Below, in pieces: positions 52,763 to 61,654 of a DNA stretch of 64,000 bases (the first letter of the stretch is position 1; the number at the start of each line of letters is the position of its first letter). The DNA is from Paracidobacterium acidisoli (GTDB lineage Bacteria > Acidobacteriota > Terriglobia > Terriglobales > Acidobacteriaceae), in NCBI RefSeq assembly GCF_003428625.2, contig NZ_QVQT02000001.1:682001-746000 (forward strand). The letters run 5' to 3'. Made by a program: the position numbers and the translations under genes. The notes beneath the pieces were generated by a model that saw only the letters and a list, made by a program, of their open reading frames with translations, searched no databases and was not told the origin of the DNA.

Positions 52763-53991
52763 AGCATCGAGTGTCCGGCACCTTTCGATCTCTGAGAAGC
52801 TTCAACTTCCGCTTATGGACGGTCGGCGGCCTGATCTCCAACGTCGGCACCTGGATGCAGCGCGTCGCACAGGACTGGCTTGTGCTGACGCAGCTTACCC
52901 ATCACAATGCGTCGGCGCTGGGCATTGTCATGGGCCTGCAGTTCGCTCCGCAGCTTCTGCTCCTGCCCTGGACGGGGTCGGCTGCGGACCGCCTCAATCA
53001 GCGCAGGCTCCTGATGCTCACCCAGGCAACGATGGGCGTGCTTGCGCTCCTCCTCGGAGTGCTCACAATCGCAGGCGTCATCCGGCTCTGGCACGTGTAT
53101 GTCTTCGCCTTCCTGTCAGGCTCCGCCGCCGCGCTCGACGCACCGGTGCGGCAGACCTTCGTTGCGGAGATGGTCGGCGATGAAGATCTTCCCAATGCCG
53201 TCGCACTGAACTCCACCTCGTTCAATGCTGCCCAGATGATCGGTCCCGCCGTTGCAGGCCTGCTGATTGCAAAGGTTGGCATCGGCTGGGCCTTCCTTCT
53301 CAATGGGCTCTCGTTCGCGGCAGTGCTGCTCTCCATGTCGCTCTTCCGTCTCTCTGAGCTGCGTACCAGCGCCAGAGCGCATCGCACCGCATCCGGATTC
53401 GCGGAGGGGTTTCGCTATGTGCGCAGAAGACCGGACCTCAGAGCGATCCTGGTCATGTTGTTTCTGATCGGCACCTTTGGGCTGAACTTTCCGATCTTCA
53501 TCTCTGCGATGGCCGTGAATGTCTTCCACTCCGGCGCGCGTGCTTTCGGTTTGCTCTCCTCCATCATGGCCGTGGGCTCGCTCTCGGGAGCGTTGTTTGC
53601 CGCTGGCCGAAAGAGACCAGGCCTTGCGTCTCTGTCGATCGGCGCCGGTGTCTTCGGGCTGGGCTGTACTCTGGCCGCACTCGCGCCCGGATACTGGTGG
53701 TTTGCAGCCGCTCTCGCGCTCAGCGGCGCGGCTGCCCTGACCCTGACCAACGGCACGAACAGCATCATGCAGCTCTCGACAGGACCCTCCATGCGGGGCC
53801 GGGTGATGGCCCTCCGGGTCGGCGTTGCACTCGGGGGAATGACGATCGGCGCTCCCATCGTCGGCTGGGTCGCCAACCGCTTCGGCCCGCGCTGGTCGCT
53901 CGCCGTGGGTGCCGGCGCGGCCTTCGCCGCTGCCCTGGTCGCCGTCTTCGCTCTCCTCCGCCGAAAAGAGCCCGCTGCTTCCCTGGTTTAA
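52759..53991 (+). CDS. MFS transporter (EntS/MFS_3 type exporter)
   Basis: 410 residues from the GTG at 52759, which overlaps the previous stop; another GTG lies 12 bases downstream. Twelve predicted TM helices; begins FRSLRSFNFRLWTVGGLISNVGTWMQRVAQDWLVLTQLT, a typical MFS_3 opening, with GSAADRLNQRRLLMLTQ as the loop 2-3 motif. Related exporters pump siderophores or drugs. Being last in a MarR-controlled operon, efflux of a toxic compound sensed by MarR is the likely role. Confidence 0.92.
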   Translation: MKHRVSGTFRSLRSFNFRLWTVGGLISNVGTWMQRVAQDWLVLTQLTHHNASALGIVMGLQFAPQLLLLPWTGSAADRLNQRRLLMLTQATMGVLALLLGVLTIAGVIRLWHVYVFAFLSGSAAALDAPVRQTFVAEMVGDEDLPNAVALNSTSFNAAQMIGPAVAGLLIAKVGIGWAFLLNGLSFAAVLLSMSLFRLSELRTSARAHRTASGFAEGFRYVRRRPDLRAILVMLFLIGTFGLNFPIFISAMAVNVFHSGARAFGLLSSIMAVGSLSGALFAAGRKRPGLASLSIGAGVFGLGCTLAALAPGYWWFAAALALSGAAALTLTNGTNSIMQLSTGPSMRGRVMALRVGVALGGMTIGAPIVGWVANRFGPRWSLAVGAGAAFAAALVAVFALLRRKEPAASLV

Positions 53992-54190
53992 TGCCGCCAG
54001 GTCGGTTATGCTGGCCGCACAGGCCGTTGCCGGTAGCGCGTTTCACAGGACTCATCCACGGCGAACAGAACACATGTACGTGGAGCCGTGCTTCGGAATA
54101 CCTTTTATAGGTCTCCTGTTTCCTCGCTGAGGCATCTGTCTTCAGGGCTCTGGCCTGATCCGGAACGCAAAGGACTGCCGAGGTATTCCA

Positions 54191-55135
54191 ATGACTGAAT
54201 CTTCTGAGCTTCGCATGAAGAGAATGCCGCTCAACAACAAAAGCGGCAATATGCCCGCAGTTGGCTTCGGTACTCTCATTCCCGACCGGGCCGTGACGAT
54301 CACTGCGACCCGGGACGCGCTGGAGGCCGGATTTCGGCACTTCGATTGTGCGGAGCGATACGGGAACGAGCGCGAGGTCGGCGAGACGTTGCAGGCGGCC
54401 CTTGCCGCCGGAGGAATCGCGCGCGAAGACCTTTTTGTCACCACGAAGCTGTGGAACTCCAATCACCGGCCTGAGCGTGTCGAACCGGCATTCGAGGCGA
54501 GCCTCGAAAGACTCAGGCTCAGCTATCTGGATCTCTACCTCATCCACACTCCGTTTGCCTTTCAGCCGGGAGACAATCAGGACCCGCGCGATCAGAACGG
54601 CAACGTCCTTTACGACAGCGGGGTGACGCTGCTCGATACCTGGAAGGCGATGGAGACTCTCGTGGACCATGGCAAATGCCGGGCCATCGGACTGTCGGAC
54701 ATCACCCTGGATAAACTGTTGCCGGTCTATGAAGCGGCAACGATCAAGCCGGCTGTGGTCCAGGTCGAGTCGCACCCGTATCTGCCGGAAACGGAGCTTC
54801 TGGACTTCTGCAGAGAGAAGGGCATTGTATTTTTGGCCTTCGCGCCGCTGGGTCACGGAACCAGACCGGGCCCGCTCGAAGATCCCGTCATTACGGCCAT
54901 TGCGGCGCGAGTAGGAAAGACGCCGGCACAGGTGCTGCTGGCCTGGGCGGTGCAGCGAGGCACCGCTTTTCTCACCACGCCGCGATCTGCGGCTCGCGCA
55001 CATGAAAACTTCAGCATCTCTTCTCTTCCCGAAGACGCGCTGGACGAGATCAATCGGATTCAGACCCGGCAGCGGCTCAATGACGTTGTGAATACCGGCA
55101 GCCCAGGCTTCATTCCACGCGTGAAACCGGCATAA
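54191..55135 (+). CDS. aldo/keto reductase
   Basis: 314 residues, NADPH-dependent reduction of carbonyl compounds; cytoplasm. Catalytic tetrad visible: Asp in GFRHFDCAERYGNE, Tyr in the same motif, Lys in FVTTKLWN and His in YLIHTPF. Cofactor site near the C-terminus TTPRSAARAHENF. The 199-bp upstream gap holds no recognised site. A SnoaL-like gene follows 26 bp downstream in the same direction. Confidence 0.93.
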   Translation: MTESSELRMKRMPLNNKSGNMPAVGFGTLIPDRAVTITATRDALEAGFRHFDCAERYGNEREVGETLQAALAAGGIAREDLFVTTKLWNSNHRPERVEPAFEASLERLRLSYLDLYLIHTPFAFQPGDNQDPRDQNGNVLYDSGVTLLDTWKAMETLVDHGKCRAIGLSDITLDKLLPVYEAATIKPAVVQVESHPYLPETELLDFCREKGIVFLAFAPLGHGTRPGPLEDPVITAIAARVGKTPAQVLLAWAVQRGTAFLTTPRSAARAHENFSISSLPEDALDEINRIQTRQRLNDVVNTGSPGFIPRVKPA

Positions 55136-55161
55136 AAGCCGGATAACACCGGAGGCGGTCT

Positions 55162-55542
55162 ATGCAGGAAGAACAGATACGTGAGGCTCTGGATCAGCAT
55201 TGGGCGGCGTCCGATGCCAACGATTTTGAAGCGGAGCACCGCATCTATCACGAGGACGCGGTGCTCGATTACCCGCAGTCAGGCGAGCGAACCAGCGGCC
55301 GGCGCAACATACAGAATCAGCGCGCCGGTCAGCCGAGCAAAAAGCGATTTGCTGTCCGGCGAATCCTTGGCAGTGGTGATCTCTGGATCACCGAATTCAC
55401 CCTGACCTATGACGGCAAACCGTCTTACACCGTGAGCATCATGGAGTTCAGGGGCGACAAAGTTGCGCACGAGACACAGTATTTCGCGGACCCCTTTGAG
55501 GCTCCGGCGTGGCGCAGTCAATGGGTGCAGAAGATTCCCTGA
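55162..55542 (+). CDS. SnoaL/NTF2-like protein
   Basis: 126 residues, a single cone-fold domain: QIREALDQHWAASDANDFEAEHRIYHEDAVLDYPQSGER and YTVSIMEFRGDKVAHETQYFADPFEAPAWRSQW. The family includes polyketide cyclases, isomerases and binding proteins; the activity here is not predictable. It probably shares a transcript with the aldo/keto reductase. RBS GGAGG upstream. Confidence 0.85.
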   Translation: MQEEQIREALDQHWAASDANDFEAEHRIYHEDAVLDYPQSGERTSGRRNIQNQRAGQPSKKRFAVRRILGSGDLWITEFTLTYDGKPSYTVSIMEFRGDKVAHETQYFADPFEAPAWRSQWVQKIP

Positions 55543-55727
55543 GCAAAAAGCGCCGGAGTCGTCGCCGCCTATGAGCGGACGCAGACGGTTTGCGCATACG
55601 CACCGCTGCGGTGAAGTGTTTGCGGTTGGAAGAAGTGTTTACGGCTACGCATGGATGCCGGCAGTTCCGATCGGACTTGACTCTATCCGTTTTAGATATA
55701 TCATGGTTCGATAGAGAGGCTGGCCGC

Positions 55728-56093
55728 ATGATCAGGAAATACCCCTTCGACGATGATCTGCTGGAAAATCTGCCGCTGCCGACGGCATCATTCTTCGTTC
55801 TTTTCGCATTGGCCGATGCCGATAAGCATGGCTACCGGATTATGCAGGACATCCGTGAACTCTCCGGAGGAACGGTTTCCCTCGGTCCGGCAACCTTATA
55901 CACGACAATCAGGAAACTCTCGGATCAGGGACTGATCAGTGAGACCTCAGAGTCGAGTGGGGACGAACGGCGCAGAATCTACGCCCTGACTTCAGGTGGA
56001 AGACGCCTGCTCGGTGCCGAATTTCATCGCCAGCAACAGCTGCTTGATCTCGCAAGAAGAATGAAGGTTCTTAAAATCGGAGAGCAGAAATGA
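55728..56093 (+). CDS. PadR family transcriptional regulator
   Basis: 121 residues from the ATG at 55728; the frame is open upstream but without similarity. Winged helix of the PadR type: TASFFVLFALADADKHGYRIMQDI, GTVSLGPATLYTTIRKLSDQGLISETSE and ERRRIYALTSGGRRLLGAE. It overlaps the next gene by four bases (ATGA). In acidobacteria PadR genes commonly precede ADOP permeases; here the partner is a hydrolase carrying what looks like the same N-terminal prefix. Confidence 0.92.
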   Translation: MIRKYPFDDDLLENLPLPTASFFVLFALADADKHGYRIMQDIRELSGGTVSLGPATLYTTIRKLSDQGLISETSESSGDERRRIYALTSGGRRLLGAEFHRQQQLLDLARRMKVLKIGEQK

Positions 56094-57214
56094 ATCGCAT
56101 CTATCGATTCCATTGCCATCTGTTCGATTGCCTTCTGAGCGTTCAGAGCGACGATCTGATGGCTCGATACGGCGATGAGATACGCTCGGTCTTCCGGGAC
56201 CAGCTCAGCGATGCATGGAAGGATGGTCTTTCTGCCATTCTTGGAGTTTGGTTTGACGTTATCGCCGAAACAATCGCGCTTGTGACGCCTCGCTGTCTTG
56301 CACATCTGCGCCTCGTTTTTGCGGCCACTGCTCTGGCAAGCGTTCTTACCATTGGTTCTGCGCTCGGCTTCTGTACCCTCGGCGCCACGCCTGTTGTCCA
56401 TGCGTGCCCTCAGGAGCAGCCCGGCGCTCAGCCGTCTGCTCAAAGCGGAACATCGGGCAGCCTCGTACAGCTTCCGGACGGGCGTCACATGTTTCTTGAA
56501 TGTTCCGGGGATGCGAATGCAGTGCCCACCGTGATTCTGGCAAACGGCAGAGGCCTTGGCACGGCCGATTCATGGGCGCAGGTGCAGCGTAAGGTGATTC
56601 CATCGATTCGGGTGTGCAGCTACGATGCGATGGGCGCCGGACGCAGCGACCGCGTGCAGGGCCCCCCACAGTTCCATCCCATCGATCAGGTCATCTCAGA
56701 AATGCACAGCCTTTTCCTGACTGCGCAGCTGAAGCAGCCCTTCGTGCTCGTTGGAGCTTCGGCCGGAGGGATTCTGGTGCGGCGTTATCAGCAACAGTAC
56801 CCGCACGAAATCGCCGGTCTCGTCTTCGTCGATTCGGCGCACGAGGAAATGGAGTGGCGCGATGCAGCCATCTCCCCGCAGACCGATCCCAACTGGAACA
56901 ATCCCGTATTCCTGCGGGAAAATGGATTTCTTCCGAATCATCAAAAGCTCACATGGCATGCGGATATTCCGCTCATTGATCTGGAGCGCTCGGAAAAAGC
57001 TCCTCTGTCTGCCTTTCCAGGGCTGATACAGCAGCAGGTGGACGCCATGAATGCGGCATGGCACGACTTTCAGGTTGACCTTGCCGGCCGGTCGAAGTTC
57101 GGTCAGCTCAGAATCGTTCCCGGTTCAGGTCATCGCATGCACGAGCAAAGGCCGGATGCCATCGCCGACGCCATACAGGATGTCATCCGTCAGGCCCGGT
57201 CAAAAGCGTATTAG
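56090..57214 (+). CDS. alpha/beta hydrolase fused to a permease-prefix-like N-terminal domain
   Basis: 374 residues. The first 65 residues (HCHLFDCLLSVQSDDLMARYGDEIRSVFRDQLSDAWKDG) resemble the cytoplasmic prefix found in PadR-linked permeases, followed by a TM helix (about 72-95). The extracytoplasmic part is an alpha/beta hydrolase (about 125-370): oxyanion region VPTVILANGRGLG, nucleophile elbow LVGASAGG, acid in VFVDSAHEEME and the His in PGSGHRMHEQRPDAI. It hydrolyses an ester or similar bond; substrate unknown. Translationally coupled to PadR. Confidence 0.85.
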   Translation: MNRIYRFHCHLFDCLLSVQSDDLMARYGDEIRSVFRDQLSDAWKDGLSAILGVWFDVIAETIALVTPRCLAHLRLVFAATALASVLTIGSALGFCTLGATPVVHACPQEQPGAQPSAQSGTSGSLVQLPDGRHMFLECSGDANAVPTVILANGRGLGTADSWAQVQRKVIPSIRVCSYDAMGAGRSDRVQGPPQFHPIDQVISEMHSLFLTAQLKQPFVLVGASAGGILVRRYQQQYPHEIAGLVFVDSAHEEMEWRDAAISPQTDPNWNNPVFLRENGFLPNHQKLTWHADIPLIDLERSEKAPLSAFPGLIQQQVDAMNAAWHDFQVDLAGRSKFGQLRIVPGSGHRMHEQRPDAIADAIQDVIRQARSKAY

Positions 57215-57332
57215 GGAATTTACTCGACAACCGCAGCGGGCGATTCATTTCGTGGCCGGCGCGCAACCAGTCATGAGCGGATGACGACGCCGGCCCTGGC
57301 GGCCTACTGTTCCCAGGCTAAACAGACTCGAG

Positions 57333-58079
57333 CTAAGCAGTCTGGCCAAGCCATTCGTCGAATCGCATCGTTCCGAGCCGTGCGTTGTCTTCGGGAACCA
57401 GTGCGCGCTCGGTCACCTTCACGCCGTAGTAAGTCGCCTGTGGATCGGCGACAACCTTCCGCTGATCCTTCCATGCGGCCAGACCTCGCCGGATAAGTTC
57501 ATCGAGGTGGAACTGCTGCGGTCCCCCTGCTTCCACAATGCCATTCACCGGTGAGCCCGTGGCGACGCGGCCTACCGCACTGGCGACATCGTCCGCGGCC
57601 ATAGGCTGGATCAGTGCAGACGGCAGGTGTACCTCGTTGCCCCGGGTGGAAAAATCGGCGATGCCTTTCACGAATTCATAGAACTGCGTCGCGCGAACGA
57701 TCGAGTAAGGAATGGAGGAAGCCCTGATCAGATTTTCCTGAGCGATCTTGGCGCGGAAGTAGCCGCTCTCGAGCAGGCGTTCCGTTCCCACGACGGACAA
57801 TGCCACGTGATGCCCCGCGCCTGCGGCCGCTTCCTGGGCGAGGAGATTGCGGGTCGACGTCTCAAAGAAATGCATCACAGCCGCGTCTTCCCATGACGGA
57901 GCATTGGATACGTCCACGACGACTGATGCACCCTTCAGCACTTCGGCCAGCCCCTCGCCCGTCACCGTATTGACGCCGGACTTTGGGGATGCCGCGATCG
58001 CTTCGTGCCCCTGTTCACGAAGTTGTGGAACGAGCTTTGATCCGATAAGTCCACTACCGCCGATCACTACGATTTTCAT
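57333..58079 (-). CDS. NAD(P)-binding NmrA/SDR-like oxidoreductase
   Basis: 248 residues from the ATG at 58079 (AAGGA seven bases upstream). Atypical short-chain dehydrogenase: GGSGLIGSKLVPQLREQGHEAIA (GxxGxxG), then VVDVSNAPSWEDAAVMHFFETSTRNLLAQE, HHVALSVVGTERL and YFRAKIAQENLIRASSIPYSIVRATQFYEF. The Tyr is in YFRAKIAQE. It diverges from a LysR gene across 281 bp, so LysR control is likely. Substrate unknown. Confidence 0.88.
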   Translation of the reverse strand: MKIVVIGGSGLIGSKLVPQLREQGHEAIAASPKSGVNTVTGEGLAEVLKGASVVVDVSNAPSWEDAAVMHFFETSTRNLLAQEAAAGAGHHVALSVVGTERLLESGYFRAKIAQENLIRASSIPYSIVRATQFYEFVKGIADFSTRGNEVHLPSALIQPMAADDVASAVGRVATGSPVNGIVEAGGPQQFHLDELIRRGLAAWKDQRKVVADPQATYYGVKVTERALVPEDNARLGTMRFDEWLGQTA

Positions 58080-58360
58080 GACCCATCCTTTCGCCGTGCT
58101 CCGCATCGAGCACGCTGTAAAGCCGGTTTTCCCGGAAAGGAGTGTATCGCCCGAAGCAGCTGCTGATGCTGAACAGGCTCATCTACCAGTAAAGACCTGG
58201 CAGAGGAGCATTTCGTGACATGCATGCTGCGAATGCAAAAAAATCAAAGGTATCCGTTTGAGTGGTGCGGCTGCCGCGCCGGCATCTGCGCGAATAGCCG
58301 CGTTGGCGAACGATTCGAATATATTCATAATGCGGGTCGAATGATTCGCAGAGGTTTTCA
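58080..58360. other. divergent promoter region (SDR / LysR)
   Basis: 281 bp without a gene. Near the LysR start it contains the palindrome GAATATATTC (58317-58326) and two TCGAAT copies 22 bp apart (58315-58320 and 58337-58342). These are candidate LysR contact points, but no clear T-N11-A site is certain. Confidence 0.4.
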
Positions 58361-59302
58361 GTGGAGTTGAGGCATCTGCGTTACTTTGTTGCTGTGGCCG
58401 ATCGGAAAGGCTTTCGGGAGGCCTCGCGGTTTCTCCACATCTCTCAGCCGGCGATCAGCAAAACTCTCACTCAGTTAGAGCAGGAGCTTGGCGTCGCACT
58501 CTTCGCGCGTTCCGGCAGGACGGTCCGGCTGACTGCACAGGGAGAAGTCTTCTATAAGCAGACGCTGCTGACCCTGCAGCAGGCCGATCACGCGGCTGAA
58601 GCCGCCCGGCGCGCGGCGCGCGGCGAGTTTGGAACATTGACGCTCGCCTTTTGCAGTGTGGCCACCTATGGCTTTTTGCCGCGGCTGGTGCAGCAATATA
58701 AGGAGCTCCAGCCTGGTGTTCAGATTTTGCTCCGGGAGATGAATCCCCCTCAGCAGGAGCTCGCGTTTCTGCAACGAGAGATAGACGCAGGCATCACGCG
58801 GCTGCCTTTCTCAAAGAAGCTCGCTCCTGATCTTGAGGTCAAGTCGATACTTCGTGAACCGCTGGTGGTTGCGGTTCACGCGGCTTACCGCTTTGCGAGC
58901 CGGAAGCTCAAGATCGAAGACCTGTCTGAAGAACAGTTCATTCTTCTTCAGCGCAACGGCGCTCCCACTGTCTATGATGCGATCCTTGGCATGTGCCAAA
59001 AGGCAGGCTTCGCCCCCAGAATAGCGAGCGAAGCCGATTTTATGCAGACGCTGTTCACGCTGGTGGCGGCTGGGCAAGGCATCGCACTGATACCCGCATG
59101 CGCCATGAATCAGCGTCCTCCGGGAGTTCGCTTCCTTCGCCTGCAGCACGATGACTACCGGGCCGACCTGATACTGGCATGGCGTAAAGACTCTCAGCCA
59201 TCCACGCTCCAGAGCTTCATCAGGCTCGTCGATAAGGAATGCAAAGCTATCCGAAGCGATGCGCGGCAGCTGCTCGAATCAGCCGGCCGCGCGAAGAGCT
59301 GA
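58361..59302 (+). CDS. LysR family transcriptional regulator
   Basis: 313 residues from a GTG start. N-terminal winged helix MELRHLRYFVAVADRKGFREASRFLHISQPAISKTLTQLEQELGVALFARSGRTVRLT, then the LysR substrate-binding domain (about 90-295; LTLAFCSVATYGFLPRLVQQYKELQPGVQILL). Probably activates the divergent NmrA-like reductase when an aromatic or similar inducer binds. Confidence 0.93.
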   Translation: MELRHLRYFVAVADRKGFREASRFLHISQPAISKTLTQLEQELGVALFARSGRTVRLTAQGEVFYKQTLLTLQQADHAAEAARRAARGEFGTLTLAFCSVATYGFLPRLVQQYKELQPGVQILLREMNPPQQELAFLQREIDAGITRLPFSKKLAPDLEVKSILREPLVVAVHAAYRFASRKLKIEDLSEEQFILLQRNGAPTVYDAILGMCQKAGFAPRIASEADFMQTLFTLVAAGQGIALIPACAMNQRPPGVRFLRLQHDDYRADLILAWRKDSQPSTLQSFIRLVDKECKAIRSDARQLLESAGRAKS

Positions 59303-59338
59303 TCGATGCGGCACGCCCGAGCGTGACGCAACGCCTGA

Positions 59339-60106
59339 TTACGCGTTCCAGCCGCCATCTACCGTCAGGCTTTCGCCGTTGATGAATGCCGATTCCGGGC
59401 TGGCGATAAAGGCCACCGCGGATGCAATTTCCTCCGTCCGGCCGAAGCGGCCGACGCTCATCAGCTTTTTCATCATCTGGGCAGCGGGGCCATCATCATC
59501 CGGACTCAGCTCCGTATCGATCGCGCCCGGCTGCACGTTATTGACGGTCACTCCTGTAGCGCCAAGCTCGCGCGAAAGTGCCCGTGTGAAGCCCCGCACC
59601 GCAAACTTGGTGGCAACATACAGTGTTACGCCAGGCAGAGGCGCAGCTTCACCAAGGCAGGAGCCAATGTTGATGATCCGGCCCCATTTCGCCCTGATCA
59701 TGCGCGGAGCAAGATCTCTGGTCAATGCGATCAGCGAGCGCACGTTCAGGTTGAAGTGCCTGTCATAGGAGCTCTCTGAAGATTCGAGGAACGGCCCAAA
59801 CTCCACGGTGCCCGCATTGTTGACGAGAATGTCGAGGCGTCCGCCAAACCTGCCGCCGAAGACCTTGTCTACAGACGAGGCAAGCGCTTTGGTGCCTTCC
59901 ACCGTGCTCAGGTCAGCCTGAACCGCCTCGGCATGACCTCCGGCACTGACGATTTCTGACACCACCTGCTCGGCGCGGGCCGGGCTTGCGGCATAGTTGA
60001 CGATAACGTGAGCGCCTTCGGCAGCCAGACGAGCTGCAATCGCGGCTCCGATGCCTCGTGACGATCCAGTGACGAGAGCGAGCTTATTTTCCAGTGGCTT
60101 TGACAT
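59339..60106 (-). CDS. short-chain dehydrogenase/reductase (FabG-like)
   Basis: 255 residues, classical SDR: LVTGSSRGIGAAIA cofactor motif, ILVNNAGTVEFG, Ser in INIGSCLGE, and YVATKFAVRG (Tyr-x3-Lys). C-terminus ESAFINGESLTVDGGWNA is typical. NADPH use is likely from the Ser-Arg in the cofactor loop. It is downstream of, and on the same strand as, a TetR gene (171-bp gap). Not in a fatty acid cluster, so probably a catabolic or stress reductase. Confidence 0.93.
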   Translation of the reverse strand: MSKPLENKLALVTGSSRGIGAAIAARLAAEGAHVIVNYAASPARAEQVVSEIVSAGGHAEAVQADLSTVEGTKALASSVDKVFGGRFGGRLDILVNNAGTVEFGPFLESSESSYDRHFNLNVRSLIALTRDLAPRMIRAKWGRIINIGSCLGEAAPLPGVTLYVATKFAVRGFTRALSRELGATGVTVNNVQPGAIDTELSPDDDGPAAQMMKKLMSVGRFGRTEEIASAVAFIASPESAFINGESLTVDGGWNA

Positions 60107-60277
60107 CCTGACGAATCCTCCAGTGAGTTGTCAGTTCGAGCGCGGAAACTGTTGAGTCCCACCACGCAGAACCAAACTGAACTAGTGGAGTAGATTGCCG
60201 GCAGCCGTCAACGTTGCGTGGCAAGAACTCATCGGACTGATTACCAGCAGGCATCAGTCGAATGCGTACGAGACGCG

Positions 60278-60838
60278 TCAGGCTGTGGTCAGAAGATCAG
60301 GCAATGACTTCAGTACGCGCTCGAATCCCGCGGTGTCCCCCAGAACTCTGGCAAGAATCAGCGAGCCTTCGATCCTGACGATCGCTTCCTCAGCCCTCAG
60401 GCGTGCTGCAGCAATCCCCAGACCGCTCTCCTTCGCCACCTGCGCAAAGGCTCCCACCCAGGCCTGCATCGCTCCCCGCAGAGCGAGCTGCAGCTCTTCA
60501 GAACCGCCAGGAATCGAGAGCACATCCATCAGACAGGCCTTCGACCCCCCTGAATAAAACGTCTTCAGCCGCTCGGCTACAAAGGAAACACGCTTCCGCG
60601 TGGAGCCGCCGCTCGCAAGCGGATCGAAGACATTGGCCTGGAACCAGATCACCACATCCCTGGCGATAGCCATCGCGATCTCGTCCTTACCGCCCGGGTA
60701 GCGATAGTAAAGGCTCGCCTTTTCAAGGCCCGTCGCATCCGCAAGCCGCTTCAGGCTGGCGCCCTCAAATCCGTAGGTACGGAACAGGTCCAGCGCCGTG
60801 GCAAGAAAGGCCTCATCACTGATGGTTCGGTGTGCCAT
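60278..60838 (-). CDS. TetR family transcriptional regulator
   Basis: 186 residues from the ATG at 60838; an upstream ATG at 60883 would place the start inside the operator. Helix-turn-helix: TALDLFRTYGFEGASLKRLADATGLEKASLYYRYPGGKDEIAMAIA, then a helical ligand domain with a conserved CLMDVLSIPGG. Divergent from an AhpD-like gene, with two matching palindromes between them. Likely repressor of both. Confidence 0.92.
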   Translation of the reverse strand: MAHRTISDEAFLATALDLFRTYGFEGASLKRLADATGLEKASLYYRYPGGKDEIAMAIARDVVIWFQANVFDPLASGGSTRKRVSFVAERLKTFYSGGSKACLMDVLSIPGGSEELQLALRGAMQAWVGAFAQVAKESGLGIAAARLRAEEAIVRIEGSLILARVLGDTAGFERVLKSLPDLLTTA

Positions 60839-60858
60839 AGATGTTCTCTCTTTATATA

Positions 60859-60874
60859 TGCCGAACATTCGGCA
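60859..60874. promoter_or_regulatory. TetR operator, proximal to tetR
   Basis: TGCCGAACATTCGGCA is a 16-bp palindrome with 6-bp arms (TGCCGA/TCGGCA). It lies 20 bp from the TetR start codon and adjoins the TATATA stretch that may be its -10 region. A second copy lies 53 bp away. Confidence 0.82.
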
Positions 60875-60911
60875 GGGATTCACATAAGAGCATAAAACTT
60901 CCCTGAATCCC

Positions 60912-60927
60912 TACCGAACGATCGGTA
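60912..60927. promoter_or_regulatory. TetR operator, proximal to the AhpD-like gene
   Basis: TACCGAACGATCGGTA is a second 16-bp palindrome of the same design. The two operators are preceded by AGGGATTCA and TGAATCCCT, so the whole arrangement is one larger inverted repeat of about 22-bp arms (60861-60882 with 60904-60925) around a 21-bp centre. Confidence 0.82.
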
Positions 60928-60981
60928 ATCACATAGATGCACCACCCATCCGGCCTGAAAGGCCACTCAGGAGCAAAAGAC

Positions 60982-61527
60982 ATGTCCCGTTTACACGCTG
61001 TTGATCCCTCCACCGCCACCGGAAACGCCGGAGAACTGCTCGATGCAGTGAAGGGCAGGCTCGGTATCGTGCCGAATATGACCAGAGTGATGGCGGCCTC
61101 ACCGGCAGTGCTCGCATCCTACCTGGGCTTCAGCGGCGCGCTCGCCGATGGCCTGCTCGACGCCAAAACCCGCGAACAGCTTGCCTTGCTCACGGCGCAG
61201 CAAAACCACTGCGACTACTGCCTCTCGGCGCATACCGCAATCGGCAGAATGGTTGGCCTGAACCACGAGCAGATCGTTGCTAGCCGCAAAGGCGACGGCG
61301 GCAGCGCGAAAACCACGGCAGCTCTGACCTTTGCGAAGCGCGTTCTGGAGACGAAGGGCCAGGTCAGCGAATCCGATCTCTCCGCCGTCCGCGATACCGG
61401 ATTCTCCGAAGGTGAAATCGCGGAGATCATTGCGCATGTCGCCCTGAACGTTTTTACCAACTACTTCAATGTAGCTGCGGATGTGGACATCGACTTCCCG
61501 AAGGTATCCTCTTCGGAAGCTGCCTGA
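60982..61527 (+). CDS. carboxymuconolactone decarboxylase/AhpD-like protein
   Basis: 181 residues from the ATG at 60982 (AGGAG eight bases upstream). CMD fold with the redox pair in HCDYCLSAHTAIGRMVGL (CxxC-x3-H), the AhpD-type active site, preceded by REQLALLTAQQN. Peroxidase-related disulfide reductase or decarboxylase; cytoplasmic. Controlled, by inference, by the divergent TetR. Confidence 0.92.
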   Translation: MSRLHAVDPSTATGNAGELLDAVKGRLGIVPNMTRVMAASPAVLASYLGFSGALADGLLDAKTREQLALLTAQQNHCDYCLSAHTAIGRMVGLNHEQIVASRKGDGGSAKTTAALTFAKRVLETKGQVSESDLSAVRDTGFSEGEIAEIIAHVALNVFTNYFNVAADVDIDFPKVSSSEAA

Positions 61528-61538
61528 GACGGGACAGC

Positions 61539-61570
61539 GGCCGGAGCGGCGAGATGCTGTTGCTCCGGCC
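61539..61570 (+). terminator. possible terminator hairpin after the AhpD-like gene
   Basis: GGCCGGAGC (61539-61547) and GCTCCGGCC (61562-61570) form a 9-bp GC-rich stem with a 14-base loop, 12 bases after the stop codon. No T-tract follows, so it may only slow transcription or protect the 3' end. Confidence 0.5.
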
Positions 61571-61654
61571 CGCGTGTCGATATCCACGTGCAGAATTCCG
61601 TCACTCCTTCTTCAGCGCCCTGCAGAGAAAAATTCTTCCGCGATCACCGCTGCC

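Noticed and set aside
55543-55727. PadR operator
   Set aside because: No convincing inverted repeat near the PadR start; short matches such as CTATCC/GATAG are too weak.
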